DNA from: an uncultured Cetobacterium sp.
GTDB taxonomy: Bacteria; Fusobacteriota; Fusobacteriia; Fusobacteriales; Fusobacteriaceae
NCBI RefSeq assembly: GCF_945952365.1
Contig: NZ_CAMFHX010000003.1
Span: 62,001 to 126,000 of the forward strand
Reading direction: 5' to 3'
Length of the DNA stretch: 64,000 nt
Part shown: positions 8,919-18,501 of the stretch, in pieces
Layout of the letters: each line of letters opens with the position of its first letter
Numbering within the stretch: the first letter of the stretch is position 1
Program-made: the position numbers and the translations under genes
Notes under the pieces: generated by a model
The model's input: only the letters and a program-made list of their open reading frames with translations
What the model was told of the DNA's origin: nothing
Databases searched by the model: none

Positions 8919-9965
8919 ATGTCAAATAAAATAAATTTACTGAATTTAAATGAACAAGAGCTTACAGATTTTATCGTTTCTTTAGGAATGAAGAAATTCT
9001 ACGGAAAACAAATCTTCACATGGTTAAACCAAAAAATTGTAAGAGATATCAACGATATGACAAACATATCATTAAAGGATAGAGAGCTTCTAATAGAAAA
9101 AGCTTATATTCCATTTTTAAACCTATTAAAGCATCAAGTATCTAAAATAGATAAAACAGAAAAATTCCTATTCAAATTAGAAGATGGAAATACGATAGAA
9201 AGTGTTATCTTAAGACACAAAGATAGAACAACTCTTTGCATCTCATCTCAAGTTGGATGTGCTGTTAAGTGTGGATTCTGTGCTACTGGATTAGGTGGAT
9301 TCACTAGAAACTTAGATGTACATGAAATTGTAAATCAATTCTATACAATCGAGAGAAGATTATTAAAGCAAGGGCTTCAAATAAACAATATCGTATTTAT
9401 GGGAATGGGAGAACCTATGCTTAATATCGATAACGTTATAAAAGCTATAGATATTCTTTCAAGCGAAAGAGGAGTTAATGTTTCTAAGAGAAGAATCACT
9501 ATCTCAACTTCTGGAATCATTCCTGGAATTGAAAAGTTATTAGAAGAGAGAATCCCAGTTGAATTAGCAATCTCTTTACACAGTGCTATCGATGAGAAGA
9601 GAAGCGAGTTAATGCCAATAAACACAAGATACCCATTAGCTGATTTATTCCCAGTTTTACAAGAGTATCAAAGACAAACAAAAAGAAGAATTACATTTGA
9701 ATATATTTTAATAAATGATTTCAACGTATCTGAAAACGATTTATCTTACTTAGCTGATTTCGTTCATAACTTTGATCATATATTAAACTTAATTCCTTGT
9801 AACCCAGTAGAAGGAAAAGATTACCAAAGACCTTCTCAAAAGAAGATTGAAAAAGTACTTAACTACTTAAAAGATTTCAGAAAAGTAAACGCTACTATCA
9901 GAGGAGAAAAAGGAACTGATATTGACGGTGCTTGTGGACAGTTAAGACAAAAAAATTCAAAGTAG
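8919..9965 (+). CDS. rlmN: Dual-specificity 23S rRNA/tRNA adenine-C2 methyltransferase
   Basis: Radical-SAM enzyme that methylates C2 of A2503 in 23S rRNA and A37 in some tRNAs. The [4Fe-4S] motif [21 protein letters not shown] and [13 protein letters not shown] are typical. The C-terminal GACGQLR holds the second catalytic Cys. Length 348 is normal. Start by GGAGG upstream. It precedes the penicillin-binding protein gene by 28 bases, so the two are likely cotranscribed. Confidence 0.96.
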   Translation: MSNKINLLNLNEQELTDFIVSLGMKKFYGKQIFTWLNQKIVRDINDMTNISLKDRELLIEKAYIPFLNLLKHQVSKIDKTEKFLFKLEDGNTIESVILRHKDRTTLCISSQVGCAVKCGFCATGLGGFTRNLDVHEIVNQFYTIERRLLKQGLQINNIVFMGMGEPMLNIDNVIKAIDILSSERGVNVSKRRITISTSGIIPGIEKLLEERIPVELAISLHSAIDEKRSELMPINTRYPLADLFPVLQEYQRQTKRRITFEYILINDFNVSENDLSYLADFVHNFDHILNLIPCNPVEGKDYQRPSQKKIEKVLNYLKDFRKVNATIRGEKGTDIDGACGQLRQKNSK

Positions 9966-9993
9966 TCAAAATAATTAAAAATGGAGATATTTT

Positions 9994-12210
9994 ATGAAAT
10001 GGAAAATTCTTAAATATGTTGCCATCTTTATTGTATCTTTAGGAATAGTTGGGGGAATTGGTGCAGGTCTTTTAGTAAATAGATATTACAAAGAGTTGCC
10101 AAATATTTCAGAGTTAGTTGAAAACTACAGTCCTCCTATTCCTACTACTATTTATGATAGAAATGGACAGATAATTGACGTTATTTCAAAAGAAACAAGA
10201 GAACCTGTGGATATTGAAAAGATTCCACAAAGTCTTCAAAAAGCATTTATTGCTATAGAAGATAGACAGTTTTTAACTCATTATGGAATTGATCCATTTA
10301 GAATTTTAGGATCTGCAATAGTTAACTTAAAATCAGGTAGAGCTGCACAAGGTGGAAGTACTATCACTCAACAGTTAGCTAGAAATGCATTTTTATCTCA
10401 TGAAAAAAAATTCTCTAGAAAAATAAAAGAGATTATAATAACATTTGAAATTGAAAGAAAATATACTAAAGATGAGATAATGGAGAAATATTTAAATGAA
10501 ATCTATTTTGGTGCTGGAGCATATGGTGTTAAAATAGCAGCTCATAATTTTTTCAGAAAAGATATTAGTGACATCAATTTAGCTGAAGCTGCTATTTTAG
10601 CAGGTATTCCTAATAGACCTAATATGTATAATCCAAGAACTAACTTGGAAAGATCTCTGAGTAGACAAAAATTAATTTTAAGACAGATGTTAAAGTTTAA
10701 CCTAATAACTCAAGAGGAGTTTGATACAGCTATAAATTATAAATTTGTAAATGAATCGAAAGCTTCATCAAATGATTATAAGGATAAGAATACAACAATC
10801 GTATATGATGGTGTTGATAAAAAAATTGAATTCAATGCACCTGACTTTACAGATTTAGTTCAGAAGTTTTTATTTGAAAACTTTGAAGAGAAACAAATAT
10901 ATAATGATGGATTACTTGTGCAAACAACTCTGGATTTAAATATCCAAAAGGTTGCTAAAACTTCATTTGAAAATTACCCGCGTTTAAAAAATGATAAAAA
11001 ACTTCAAGGAGCAATGGTAACAATCGATGCTAAGAATGGAGAGGTTATCAGTATAATAGGTGGAAAAGGATTTAAAACAGGAAACTTCAATAGAGCGGTT
11101 CAAGCTAAACGTCAAGTTGGTTCATCTTTCAAACCATTTATTTATTATACAGCTTTAGAAAAGGGATATGAAGAAAATTTAGTTGTAGAGGATTCTAGAA
11201 TTGTTTATGGTACTTGGGCTCCAAGAAACTTTGGAGAGAGATACTATAATGGTATGACTTTAATGCAAGGTTTTGATAGATCACAAAATATTGTTTCTAT
11301 AAAACTTTTAAATAAAGTTGGAATTCCAGCTCTTATGGACACAATGAAGAAAATAGATGCTGGATTTGTTGTTCCTAACAACTTAACAGCTGCTCTAGGT
11401 ACTACAGAGGGAACTCCATTACAAGTTGCACAATCATATGCAGTTTTTGCAAATGGTGGGTATTCAATCAAACCATTCTTTGTATCTAAAGTAATTGATA
11501 AATTTGGAAATACCTTATATGAAGCTAAGCCAGAGATAGAACAGAAATTTAATAGTGCCGATATCGCTTTAATGACTAACATGATGAAAAACTCTGTTAA
11601 GCAAGGAACGAGTAAAGGAGCTACAGTTAAAATAAATAATGTTCCTATTGAACAAGGTGGAAAAACAGGTACAACAAATAACTCAAGAACAGTTTGGTAT
11701 TCGGGAATGACTCCTGATTACGTTACAACAATTTATGTTGGATATGATAATAATGACCCTTTAGTTAAAGCTACTGGAGGGGGAGTTGCAGCTCCTATTT
11801 GGAAAAATTTCTATACAGAGATTATTGAAAAAGGATACTACACTCCAACAACATTTAGCTTCTTAGATAACCATGTTAAAAATGGAGATCTTGTTTACCA
11901 AGAGTTAGATCCAATATCTGGATTACTTAATGGATCAGCTTCAGATAAAACATTCCTTTTAAGAAGAGGAAGAATGGCTGTAGAAAGAGATGGAAAATAT
12001 TCAAATGGTATAGCTGGAGTTTTAGGTTATTATGTACCTACTCAAACTACTACTTCAAAAACAGAAGCTATGTCTTCTGAAGAGGTTACTGGACCAGCAC
12101 CTCAAGTGATATCTCCACCACAACAGCAACAAATTCAACAAAAAACTCCTCAGCGTCCAAAACCTGAAGAGCAGAAAAAAGGGTTCTTCCAAAGAATCTT
12201 CAATTTCTAA
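9994..12210 (+). CDS. Class A penicillin-binding protein (PBP1A type)
   Basis: Bifunctional peptidoglycan polymerase and crosslinker anchored in the inner membrane by one N-terminal segment (about residues 7-29). The GT51 glycosyltransferase domain shows FIAIEDRQFLTHYGIDP (catalytic Glu) and GGSTITQQLARNAFL. The transpeptidase domain has SSFKPF (Ser-X-X-Lys, about residue 378), SRTVWYSG and GKTGTT (Lys-Thr-Gly). The last ~60 residues are a Pro/Gln-rich, low-complexity tail. Total 738 residues. It is last in the rlmN transcript and followed by a terminator. Confidence 0.94.
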   Translation: MKWKILKYVAIFIVSLGIVGGIGAGLLVNRYYKELPNISELVENYSPPIPTTIYDRNGQIIDVISKETREPVDIEKIPQSLQKAFIAIEDRQFLTHYGIDPFRILGSAIVNLKSGRAAQGGSTITQQLARNAFLSHEKKFSRKIKEIIITFEIERKYTKDEIMEKYLNEIYFGAGAYGVKIAAHNFFRKDISDINLAEAAILAGIPNRPNMYNPRTNLERSLSRQKLILRQMLKFNLITQEEFDTAINYKFVNESKASSNDYKDKNTTIVYDGVDKKIEFNAPDFTDLVQKFLFENFEEKQIYNDGLLVQTTLDLNIQKVAKTSFENYPRLKNDKKLQGAMVTIDAKNGEVISIIGGKGFKTGNFNRAVQAKRQVGSSFKPFIYYTALEKGYEENLVVEDSRIVYGTWAPRNFGERYYNGMTLMQGFDRSQNIVSIKLLNKVGIPALMDTMKKIDAGFVVPNNLTAALGTTEGTPLQVAQSYAVFANGGYSIKPFFVSKVIDKFGNTLYEAKPEIEQKFNSADIALMTNMMKNSVKQGTSKGATVKINNVPIEQGGKTGTTNNSRTVWYSGMTPDYVTTIYVGYDNNDPLVKATGGGVAAPIWKNFYTEIIEKGYYTPTTFSFLDNHVKNGDLVYQELDPISGLLNGSASDKTFLLRRGRMAVERDGKYSNGIAGVLGYYVPTQTTTSKTEAMSSEEVTGPAPQVISPPQQQQIQQKTPQRPKPEEQKKGFFQRIFNF

Positions 12211-12235
12211 ATATCAAAGAGTATAAAAAAATATA

Positions 12236-12276
12236 AAAGAGAGAAATTTTTTATAATTTCTCTCTTTCTCTTTTTC
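12236..12276. terminator. Terminator between PBP and ATPase genes
   Basis: AAAGAGAGAAATT and AATTTCTCTCTTT form a 13-bp stem with a 6-base loop, followed by CTCTTTTT; an A-run on the other side lets it serve the converging gene. Confidence 0.8.
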
Positions 12277-12292
12277 ACATATTTTATTTAAG

Positions 12293-13654
12293 TTAAAAAT
12301 TGCTAAGTAAGATATTTGAATTCACTTTACTATATTCTATTAACTCTTCACTGAATCCAGATTTTGAGAATAAGATATAGAACTCTTTTTTTCCTTTTTT
12401 ATCTACTTTCTTAGCTTTTTCTTGTAGTTTGAAAAGAACACTTAAGCCTACATGCTTATTTGACCATTTACACTCTCCAAAAAGAATCTCTTTTTCTCCT
12501 AATGCAACAACATCAATCTCCTCATTTTTATCCCACCATCTACCAATAGATTTTATGGGAAAAGGAATTGTACTATCCCAAAGTAAACTTTCTCTAGCTA
12601 AATCCTCATAAGTTTTAGATACCCATAAATCAAAACTTGTTGTCACCTTTTCAAGAGGAAAATTTATATTTTCAATCTCTAAATAACTTTGATATGGATA
12701 TACATAATTAAACCAAAAATTTAAGTAGTTATCTTTTATCTTATATAAAGCTTTTTTACCATTTAAAATATCCTCTGTTATAGGTACTTCTTTTTCCAAA
12801 ATATCAAGCTCTATTAATTTTGATATATATGGAGTTAGTCCACTTGAGTTTATTTGTAATTGAGAAGAAATTGATGATATTTTTGTATTTCCCGAAGCAA
12901 TTGATTGAAGAATCGAAAAATATCTTGAGAGATCATTTATCTCTTCTTGTAATAAAAACTTAGGTTCTGAATACAAATAATTGTCTCTATCAAAGATATT
13001 ATTTTCAATATTCCAAAGAGGTGTTTCCTCTCTATCAAAACTTAAAATATACTTTGGAATTCCACCAGTTATAGAGTACATTTCAATTAGCTTTTCTCTT
13101 GAGATATCACTATAGAACTCTTTGTAATATTTAAATGATATCGGCTTTAACTTTATTTGTGCAGTTCTTCTTCCAAATAAAGGACTATCATAAGCTAAAA
13201 CTTCAGAATACATCATAGATATTAGTGAACCACACAATATAATCATAATATTTTTATTTTTTAATCGTTCATCATATATTCTTTGAAATATTGATGAAAA
13301 ACTTTTATTAATCATACATAGATATTGAAACTCATCAATAACAAGTATAAACTTTTGGTCAATACTATCTATTTTAGCAATAAAATAATCAAAAAGAGTA
13401 TCCCAATCTTTTATATCAATTTTTTTAATAAACTCATCTTTAAAAAAATCACCTAATTGATTTTTAAATCTTTCTATTTGTAAATATTCACTTTGCTTAT
13501 CTGCAAAAAAGTAAAAAGATTTCTTATCCTTTATAAACTCTTTAATCAAAGTTGTTTTTCCTGCTCTTCTTCTTCCATATATAACAGTAAAACTTTCTGG
13601 TTTTTTAAACTCTTTATTTAAAGTATTCATCTCTTTAACTCTATTTATAAACAT
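12293..13654 (-). CDS. AAA-family ATPase with C-terminal DUF234-type domain
   Basis: Member of the archaeal-type ATPase group. The N-terminus has the P-loop YGRRRAGKTTL (about residue 27) and a Walker B segment FILVIDEFQYL (about residue 125). A winged-helix-like middle (GNTKISSISSQLQINSSGL) and a C-terminal DUF234 region with LFGECKWSNK, reminiscent of PD-(D/E)XK nuclease folds, follow. Such genes occur singly in many bacteria and archaea, often as accessory genes, and their function is unknown. Start at ATG 13654 follows GAGGTG. A promoter with an overlapping palindrome lies upstream. Confidence 0.85.
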   Translation of the reverse strand: MFINRVKEMNTLNKEFKKPESFTVIYGRRRAGKTTLIKEFIKDKKSFYFFADKQSEYLQIERFKNQLGDFFKDEFIKKIDIKDWDTLFDYFIAKIDSIDQKFILVIDEFQYLCMINKSFSSIFQRIYDERLKNKNIMIILCGSLISMMYSEVLAYDSPLFGRRTAQIKLKPISFKYYKEFYSDISREKLIEMYSITGGIPKYILSFDREETPLWNIENNIFDRDNYLYSEPKFLLQEEINDLSRYFSILQSIASGNTKISSISSQLQINSSGLTPYISKLIELDILEKEVPITEDILNGKKALYKIKDNYLNFWFNYVYPYQSYLEIENINFPLEKVTTSFDLWVSKTYEDLARESLLWDSTIPFPIKSIGRWWDKNEEIDVVALGEKEILFGECKWSNKHVGLSVLFKLQEKAKKVDKKGKKEFYILFSKSGFSEELIEYSKVNSNILLSNF

Positions 13655-13673
13655 GTATAATCACCTCATTTTT

Positions 13674-13702
13674 ATTATACAATAAAAATTATAATAATTC
13701 AA
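13674..13702 (-). promoter_or_regulatory. Promoter of the AAA ATPase gene
   Basis: On the minus strand TTGAAT (13702-13697) and TATAAT (13679-13674) are 17 bases apart. The -35 box lies inside one arm of the 23-bp palindrome at 13691-13740. Confidence 0.6.
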
Positions 13703-13740
13703 ATTATAATAATTTAGATTATTATAATTTGAATTATTAT
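13691..13740. repeat. Perfect 23-bp inverted repeat, 4-base loop
   Basis: Bases 13691-13713 and 13718-13740 are exact reverse complements separated by TTAG. The arms are almost pure A/T with one TTCAAA core. It covers the -35 region of the ATPase promoter, so it could act as an operator or cruciform; it has no coding potential of its own. Confidence 0.85.
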
Positions 13741-13762
13741 CTTTGCTGAAATATGAAGTGGA

Positions 13763-13805
13763 ATAAAAAAATATTCCTAGTTTAATTAAATAAACTAGGA
13801 ATATT
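13763..13805 (-). terminator. Terminator of the HAD phosphatase operon
   Basis: AATATTCCTAGTTTA and TAAACTAGGAATATT form a 15-bp perfect stem with a 6-base loop; on the minus strand it is followed by TTTTTT. Confidence 0.88.
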
Positions 13806-13820
13806 AAAATTAAATATATC

Positions 13821-14618
13821 TTATAAGAATAACTCTCTAAGTTTTTGAGCAACTCCATTTTCAGAGTTAGTTTTTATAACCTCATTCTCAGGAAGAAGAG
13901 CTTTTAATCTAGGACTTCCATTTCCCATAATGAACCCTCTTCCAACAGAAGATAACATCTCAAGGTCATTTAGTCCATCTCCAAAAGCGATTGTATCTTT
14001 TATACAGATCCCCTCTCTTTTTAAAACTTCTTCTATAGCACTTGCTTTAGAAACTCCATCCTTCATAATCTCTAAACAAGACCCTAAAGAAAGAGTTATA
14101 TTAAATCCTTCTGTAAATTCTGCTCTAAGATTTTTTTCTAAAGAAGCAATTGCCTCTTCATTTTGACTTATAAAGAAGAACTTAGTTATATCTTTTCCAA
14201 CTAAATTTTCAAAAGGAGTTACAATATGATGGAATCCAGATTCCTTATGGAATAGTAAAGCTTCCTCTAAGGGTCTTTCTACAAACCACTCTTCATCTAA
14301 ATAGATATTTTTATGTAACTCTTCATTGTAATTATAATTTAATAAATCTTTTGCTAATTCAGCAGGTATATTATGAGAGATAATCTCATTATTGCTATAA
14401 TCATGTACCTTAGCACCGTTCGAAGTAATTAAAAAACTATCTAATCCTAGCATATCTTTAAATGTCATAGCATCGTTATGATGTCTTCCTGTTGCTATAA
14501 TAAATTTTACACCAGAATTTACAATCTCTTTTATAGTTTCTTGTGTCTCTTCTGAAATAGTGTGATGTTCATTTAATAGTGTTCCATCTAAGTCACATAT
14601 AATCGCTTTGTATTTCAT
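13821..14618 (-). CDS. Cof-type HAD-IIB family hydrolase
   Basis: Haloacid dehalogenase-superfamily phosphatase acting on small phosphorylated metabolites such as sugar or cofactor phosphates. Motif I is ICDLDGTLLNE (nucleophile Asp), motif II FIIATGR, and motifs III/IV are the Lys in GVSKASA and FGDGLNDLEML; the large C2B cap lies between about residues 80 and 190. The 265 residues are typical. I start at ATG 14618; an in-frame TTG at 14636 lies in the ribosome-binding site region TTGAGGAG. It is last in the operon with the OmpV-like protein, 23 bases downstream of it. Confidence 0.9.
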   Translation of the reverse strand: MKYKAIICDLDGTLLNEHHTISEETQETIKEIVNSGVKFIIATGRHHNDAMTFKDMLGLDSFLITSNGAKVHDYSNNEIISHNIPAELAKDLLNYNYNEELHKNIYLDEEWFVERPLEEALLFHKESGFHHIVTPFENLVGKDITKFFFISQNEEAIASLEKNLRAEFTEGFNITLSLGSCLEIMKDGVSKASAIEEVLKREGICIKDTIAFGDGLNDLEMLSSVGRGFIMGNGSPRLKALLPENEVIKTNSENGVAQKLRELFL

Positions 14619-14641
14619 CCTTATTGTTCTCCTCAATTTTT

Positions 14642-15382
14642 CTAGAAGTAGTATTTTGCTCCTACTCCAACTAAATATAAAACTCCATCTTCTACGATAG
14701 GTGAATCAGAAATCTCACTTGAGAATTTCTCTACACCTAAAAATGCCATAAGTGCTACGTTATCAGTTAATCTATAGTCAGCTGTGATGTTTAATCCAAT
14801 TGAGTAAGCAGTATCAGCTTTATAAGAATCATTTATTTTAGAGTTTCTTCTAGCTTCCTCTTTACTTACACCGAAGTAGTAATCAGTGAAATCTCCACTG
14901 TATCCTTTAACGTGAACAGATGGAACAATTGTAAGTTTCTCATCAACTTTATAAGCTTTGAAAGCACTAAGTTTTCCCTCTCCTCCATGTTCACCAACTT
15001 GTGCAGTAAGTCCAGTTCTAACTCCATAGAATCCTGTGTCTGCATCCAATCTTAATCCAAACATAGCTTGGAATTTTCTATCATCTATATTGTTATATCC
15101 AGATTTTAAATCTTCTGCATCTACTGCAAATCCAGCTAAAGGATCTAAGAATAATGATGCTGCAAAAGCATCATTATTATAAAATTCATAACCAACAGTA
15201 ACACCTTTAACATAAAAATCACCGTAGTTGATATCTAATAATGGCATTGGATAAGCCTTATCTTCAGCACCTTTGTACATGCTATCTGACAATCCCATTC
15301 CAGCCCCTATTCCAAATTTATCTTCAGCAAACATAGTTGCTGACATTGTTAGTGCTAATAACCCCAATAATATTTTTTTCAT
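14642..15382 (-). CDS. MipA/OmpV family outer-membrane protein
   Basis: Beta-barrel outer-membrane protein. The signal peptide is MKKILLGLLALTMSATMFA with cleavage before ED. The mature part alternates polar and aromatic residues as transmembrane strands do (FGIGAGMG, YGVRTGLTAQVG, GVGAKYYF) and ends in an aromatic Phe as OMPs do. MipA/OmpV members scaffold murein enzymes or act as osmotic-response porins; which applies here is unknown. I start at ATG 15382, behind GGGAGGA; an upstream in-frame start at 15412 overlaps the previous gene. It sits 16 bases after the glycosyltransferase-deacetylase gene, implying a shared envelope role. Length is 246. Confidence 0.85.
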   Translation of the reverse strand: MKKILLGLLALTMSATMFAEDKFGIGAGMGLSDSMYKGAEDKAYPMPLLDINYGDFYVKGVTVGYEFYNNDAFAASLFLDPLAGFAVDAEDLKSGYNNIDDRKFQAMFGLRLDADTGFYGVRTGLTAQVGEHGGEGKLSAFKAYKVDEKLTIVPSVHVKGYSGDFTDYYFGVSKEEARRNSKINDSYKADTAYSIGLNITADYRLTDNVALMAFLGVEKFSSEISDSPIVEDGVLYLVGVGAKYYF

Positions 15383-15398
15383 ATTAATCCTCCCTAAG

Positions 15399-17201
15399 TT
15401 ACTTTTTCCCATAACTTTTTTCTTCTCTTTTAACTTTTATAAAGTTATATCTACCAGATACCTTTCTTTTAAAATTGAAAAGATTGTTTGTTGGGAATAT
15501 TCCCACTCTTCTAATTTCAAATAGATCGTCTGAGAAGGTAATACTTCCTGAGTCCGTTGCTACTGCAAATTGATATCCAGATTCTTGAGCAATTTTTTTA
15601 ACATCCTCATTTAAACTTCCGTATGGATAAGCAAATGATAAAAGCTCTTTTCCAACTAAATTTTCAATATTATTTTTAGATAAAATTATCTCTTTCTTAA
15701 CATTTTCAAGTGACAGTTCTGCTAATTTAGGATGAGTGGATGTATGCCCGCCAAACTCTATTCCGTATTTTTGCATCTCTAGTAACTCTTCAGCATTCAT
15801 AAGTGGAAACTCCTTCTCAGGATTGTTTTTATCATCTACATCCCACTTATTATATTTAACTCCATCTAATATGTATATAATACCTTTAAACTGATATTTT
15901 TTCAAGATAGGAAAAGCATTTTCATAGTTGTCTTTATATCCATCATCGAACGTAAGCATAATCCACTTTTTATCTTTATCAAATCTTTGTTTATACTTAT
16001 TTTTTAATAAATCTTCAAACGTTACAGTTTCATAACCTTTATTTTTTAGATATTTCATCTGCTCATCAAATTGTTTTACAGTTACATAGGTTCCATGAAC
16101 ACCTTTTTCACTTTCATCTTTAATAACTCTATGATACATAATTACTGGCATCTCATATTTTTTCTTTTTAACAATTTGTTGTTGATAAACATCCTCTATT
16201 TTATGAACAATATTTTCAATAGAAAATTCTTCAATTACCTTTTCTCTTAAAAGAGATAACTCATCTTTGTTCATATTGAATCCCTTATCAATTTCAGGAA
16301 TAACATCTGTCCATCTAAATAGTGGAGTATGATTTAAAGATATATCTCCAAAATTTGATTTTAAAGCTGTATTTAATCTATCTTTAGTTACTATTCCAAC
16401 AGATTCAGCTTCTCCAATTGCTAAAACAGGAACTTCACAAAGAATAGCTTCAACAGCAACTCTTCCTGCACCTATAACAATAGAAGATTCTCTAATTCTT
16501 TCAGAAACATTGTTAACATACCCTAAGAACTCAACATTCCCTGTGAACTTTTTAAATCTTTGAGGAATATCTTTTCCTCCGATAACTTGGATTTTAAAAT
16601 CTTTTCTTCTATGTAGAATATCTAAAAGATTATATGTTACATCACCCTTTGGGCCAGACAATCTTCCAATGATTGATATTATCTTCTCATTTTTTGTAGC
16701 TTGACTTACAGATTGCTTTTGATACTCTTTTGTATTTATCATATTTCTTAAAACTGTTATATTTTCTGGTTTTACTTTTAAGTCATTAACAACATGATCT
16801 CTTATATTTTCACAAACACTTAAAGAGTAATCTCCAAATGCTTTAACTATTTTTCTACTTAGGTGTACTGGTTGTCTTCCATGAATAGTTGTAACTAATG
16901 GAATTTTAGCTATCCTACAAGCTATAGCACAACTCCAAGATGAAGCTCTAGAGTGAGCATGAACAACTTGGATATCTTTCTCTTTTATAATTTTCAGCAG
17001 TTTTCTAACTTGACTAACCCTATTTATAAATTTTCTTTTGTTAAACTCTATTTTTTCATACTGTGCATTTGTTGGTTTTGTTAAAGTATCTGAAACTATA
17101 TATACTTTATTCCCTCTCCTAATAAGTTCATCACTTAAAACCGTTCCGTACACCTCAGCACCAGTTACTTCTAACTGAGATAGTGCCATAAGTATATTCA
17201 T
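15399..17201 (-). CDS. Glycosyltransferase (GT4) fused to polysaccharide deacetylase
   Basis: A 600-residue two-domain protein. Residues about 1-345 are a GT4 glycosyltransferase: Gly-rich start MALSQLEVTGAEVYG, HAHSRASSWSCAIA, SIIGRLSGPKG and the donor-site ILCEVPVLAIGEAES. Residues about 350-600 are a NodB-type deacetylase: MPVIMYHRV, LTFDDGYKDNY (motif 1), GGHTSTHPKLAEL (motif 2, metal His) and FAYPYGS (motif 3). Each domain is normally its own protein. No signal peptide is seen, so both domains appear cytoplasmic, which suggests an N-deacetylated lipid-linked or surface glycan precursor. Start follows AGGAGG. It lies between an aminopeptidase and an outer-membrane protein gene. Confidence 0.88.
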   Translation of the reverse strand: MNILMALSQLEVTGAEVYGTVLSDELIRRGNKVYIVSDTLTKPTNAQYEKIEFNKRKFINRVSQVRKLLKIIKEKDIQVVHAHSRASSWSCAIACRIAKIPLVTTIHGRQPVHLSRKIVKAFGDYSLSVCENIRDHVVNDLKVKPENITVLRNMINTKEYQKQSVSQATKNEKIISIIGRLSGPKGDVTYNLLDILHRRKDFKIQVIGGKDIPQRFKKFTGNVEFLGYVNNVSERIRESSIVIGAGRVAVEAILCEVPVLAIGEAESVGIVTKDRLNTALKSNFGDISLNHTPLFRWTDVIPEIDKGFNMNKDELSLLREKVIEEFSIENIVHKIEDVYQQQIVKKKKYEMPVIMYHRVIKDESEKGVHGTYVTVKQFDEQMKYLKNKGYETVTFEDLLKNKYKQRFDKDKKWIMLTFDDGYKDNYENAFPILKKYQFKGIIYILDGVKYNKWDVDDKNNPEKEFPLMNAEELLEMQKYGIEFGGHTSTHPKLAELSLENVKKEIILSKNNIENLVGKELLSFAYPYGSLNEDVKKIAQESGYQFAVATDSGSITFSDDLFEIRRVGIFPTNNLFNFKRKVSGRYNFIKVKREEKSYGKK

Positions 17202-17216
17202 TATTAAATCCTCCTA

Positions 17217-18332
17217 CTACTTTAAATTTTCTGGATTTAATACTTCTAACTCTTCGATAACGAAAACTCCGTCTTTTCTAATTAAAACGTCATCAAACCA
17301 AATCTCTCCACCACCGAAGTCTGGTCTTTGAATTAGAACTAAATCCCAATGAACTGCTGATTTATTTCCATTGTCTGCAAGTTTATAAGCTTGTCCTGGT
17401 GTGAAATGAATACTTCCAGCTATTTTTTCATCGAATAGTGTATCTTTCATAGGTTTTAAGATGTATGGGTTCACTCCTAATGCAAACTCTCCAATATATC
17501 TAGCACCATTATCTGTATCTAAAATCTCATTTAATCTTTCTGTATTGTTAGCTGTCGCTTCAACGATTTTTCCATTCTCAAACTTGAAACAAACATTTTC
17601 AAAAGTTGTTCCTTGGTAAACTGATGGAGTGTTGTAAGTTATAACTCCATTTACTGAATCTATTACAGGAGCTGAATAAACCTCTCCATCTGGAATATTT
17701 CTAAGTCCACAACACTTAACAGATGGAATATCTTTTATAGAGAACGATATATCTGTTCCTGGTCCTGTGATTCTAACTTTATCTGTTCTGTCTAATAAAG
17801 CAGTTAATGAATCCATAGCTTTACTCATTTTTGAATAATCTAAATTACAAACGTTGAAATAGAAATTCTCAAATGATTCTAATGATGTGTTTGCTAATTG
17901 AGCCATAGAGTTATTTGGGTATCTTAAAACAACCCACTTAGTGTTGTTAACTCTCTCTCCTAAATGAACTGGCTTCATAAAGTAATCTGTATAAACTTTC
18001 ATTCTACCCGATTCTATATCTGATAACTCAGATGCATTTTCTGCTGCTCTTATAGCAATATAAGCATCCATGTCTTTCATTCTTTCTAATTCATATTTAG
18101 CCATTAATTCAGCTTGTGTTTGGTCCATACCTTTTAGTAATTCTCTTGTTACACTTTGGTCTTTAATCGTTACGAAAGGATGTCCTCCAACTGCGTAAAC
18201 CTCTTTCACAAGAGCTTTCACTAAGTCTTTCGTGTCTTCTCCAACTGTTTCTATTAAAACTTTTTCACCTTTTTGTACTCTACAAGAGTAAGTAACTAAA
18301 TTCTTTGCTAGTATTTCAATTCTTTGATCCAC
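17217..18332 (-). CDS. M29 family aminopeptidase
   Basis: Dinuclear-metal cytoplasmic aminopeptidase of the thermophilic-aminopeptidase/AmpS family. Metal-ligand segments are IPDGEVYSAP (Glu), ARYIGEFALG (Glu), GSIHFTPGQAY (His) and SAVHWDLV (His and Asp); about 370 residues is normal. The most likely start is GTG 18332, because GGAGGT lies 5 bases ahead of it. The alternative ATG at 18344 has its own first codons inside that SD and no SD further upstream. It is the first gene of the leftward operon leading to the GT-deacetylase, OmpV-like and HAD genes. Confidence 0.9.
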   Translation of the reverse strand: MDQRIEILAKNLVTYSCRVQKGEKVLIETVGEDTKDLVKALVKEVYAVGGHPFVTIKDQSVTRELLKGMDQTQAELMAKYELERMKDMDAYIAIRAAENASELSDIESGRMKVYTDYFMKPVHLGERVNNTKWVVLRYPNNSMAQLANTSLESFENFYFNVCNLDYSKMSKAMDSLTALLDRTDKVRITGPGTDISFSIKDIPSVKCCGLRNIPDGEVYSAPVIDSVNGVITYNTPSVYQGTTFENVCFKFENGKIVEATANNTERLNEILDTDNGARYIGEFALGVNPYILKPMKDTLFDEKIAGSIHFTPGQAYKLADNGNKSAVHWDLVLIQRPDFGGGEIWFDDVLIRKDGVFVIEELEVLNPENLK

Positions 18333-18501
18333 GGTAACCTCCATTTAATCACATATTTTATTCTATAATTATACACTGAATCTTTATAAATATACAGTTA
18401 ATTTTTCATAAAAATAACTTTTAATGTCATTTAATAACTATATTTTAAAAAAAATGATATAATTATATTCTAAATAAAATATATAAGTAGAGGTGGGATT
18501 T

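Noticed and set aside
13661-13858. 65-residue minus-strand ORF
   Set aside because: It is the read-through of the AT palindrome and a terminator, overlaps the end of the HAD gene, has no SD and is rich in Asn/Tyr from AT codons.
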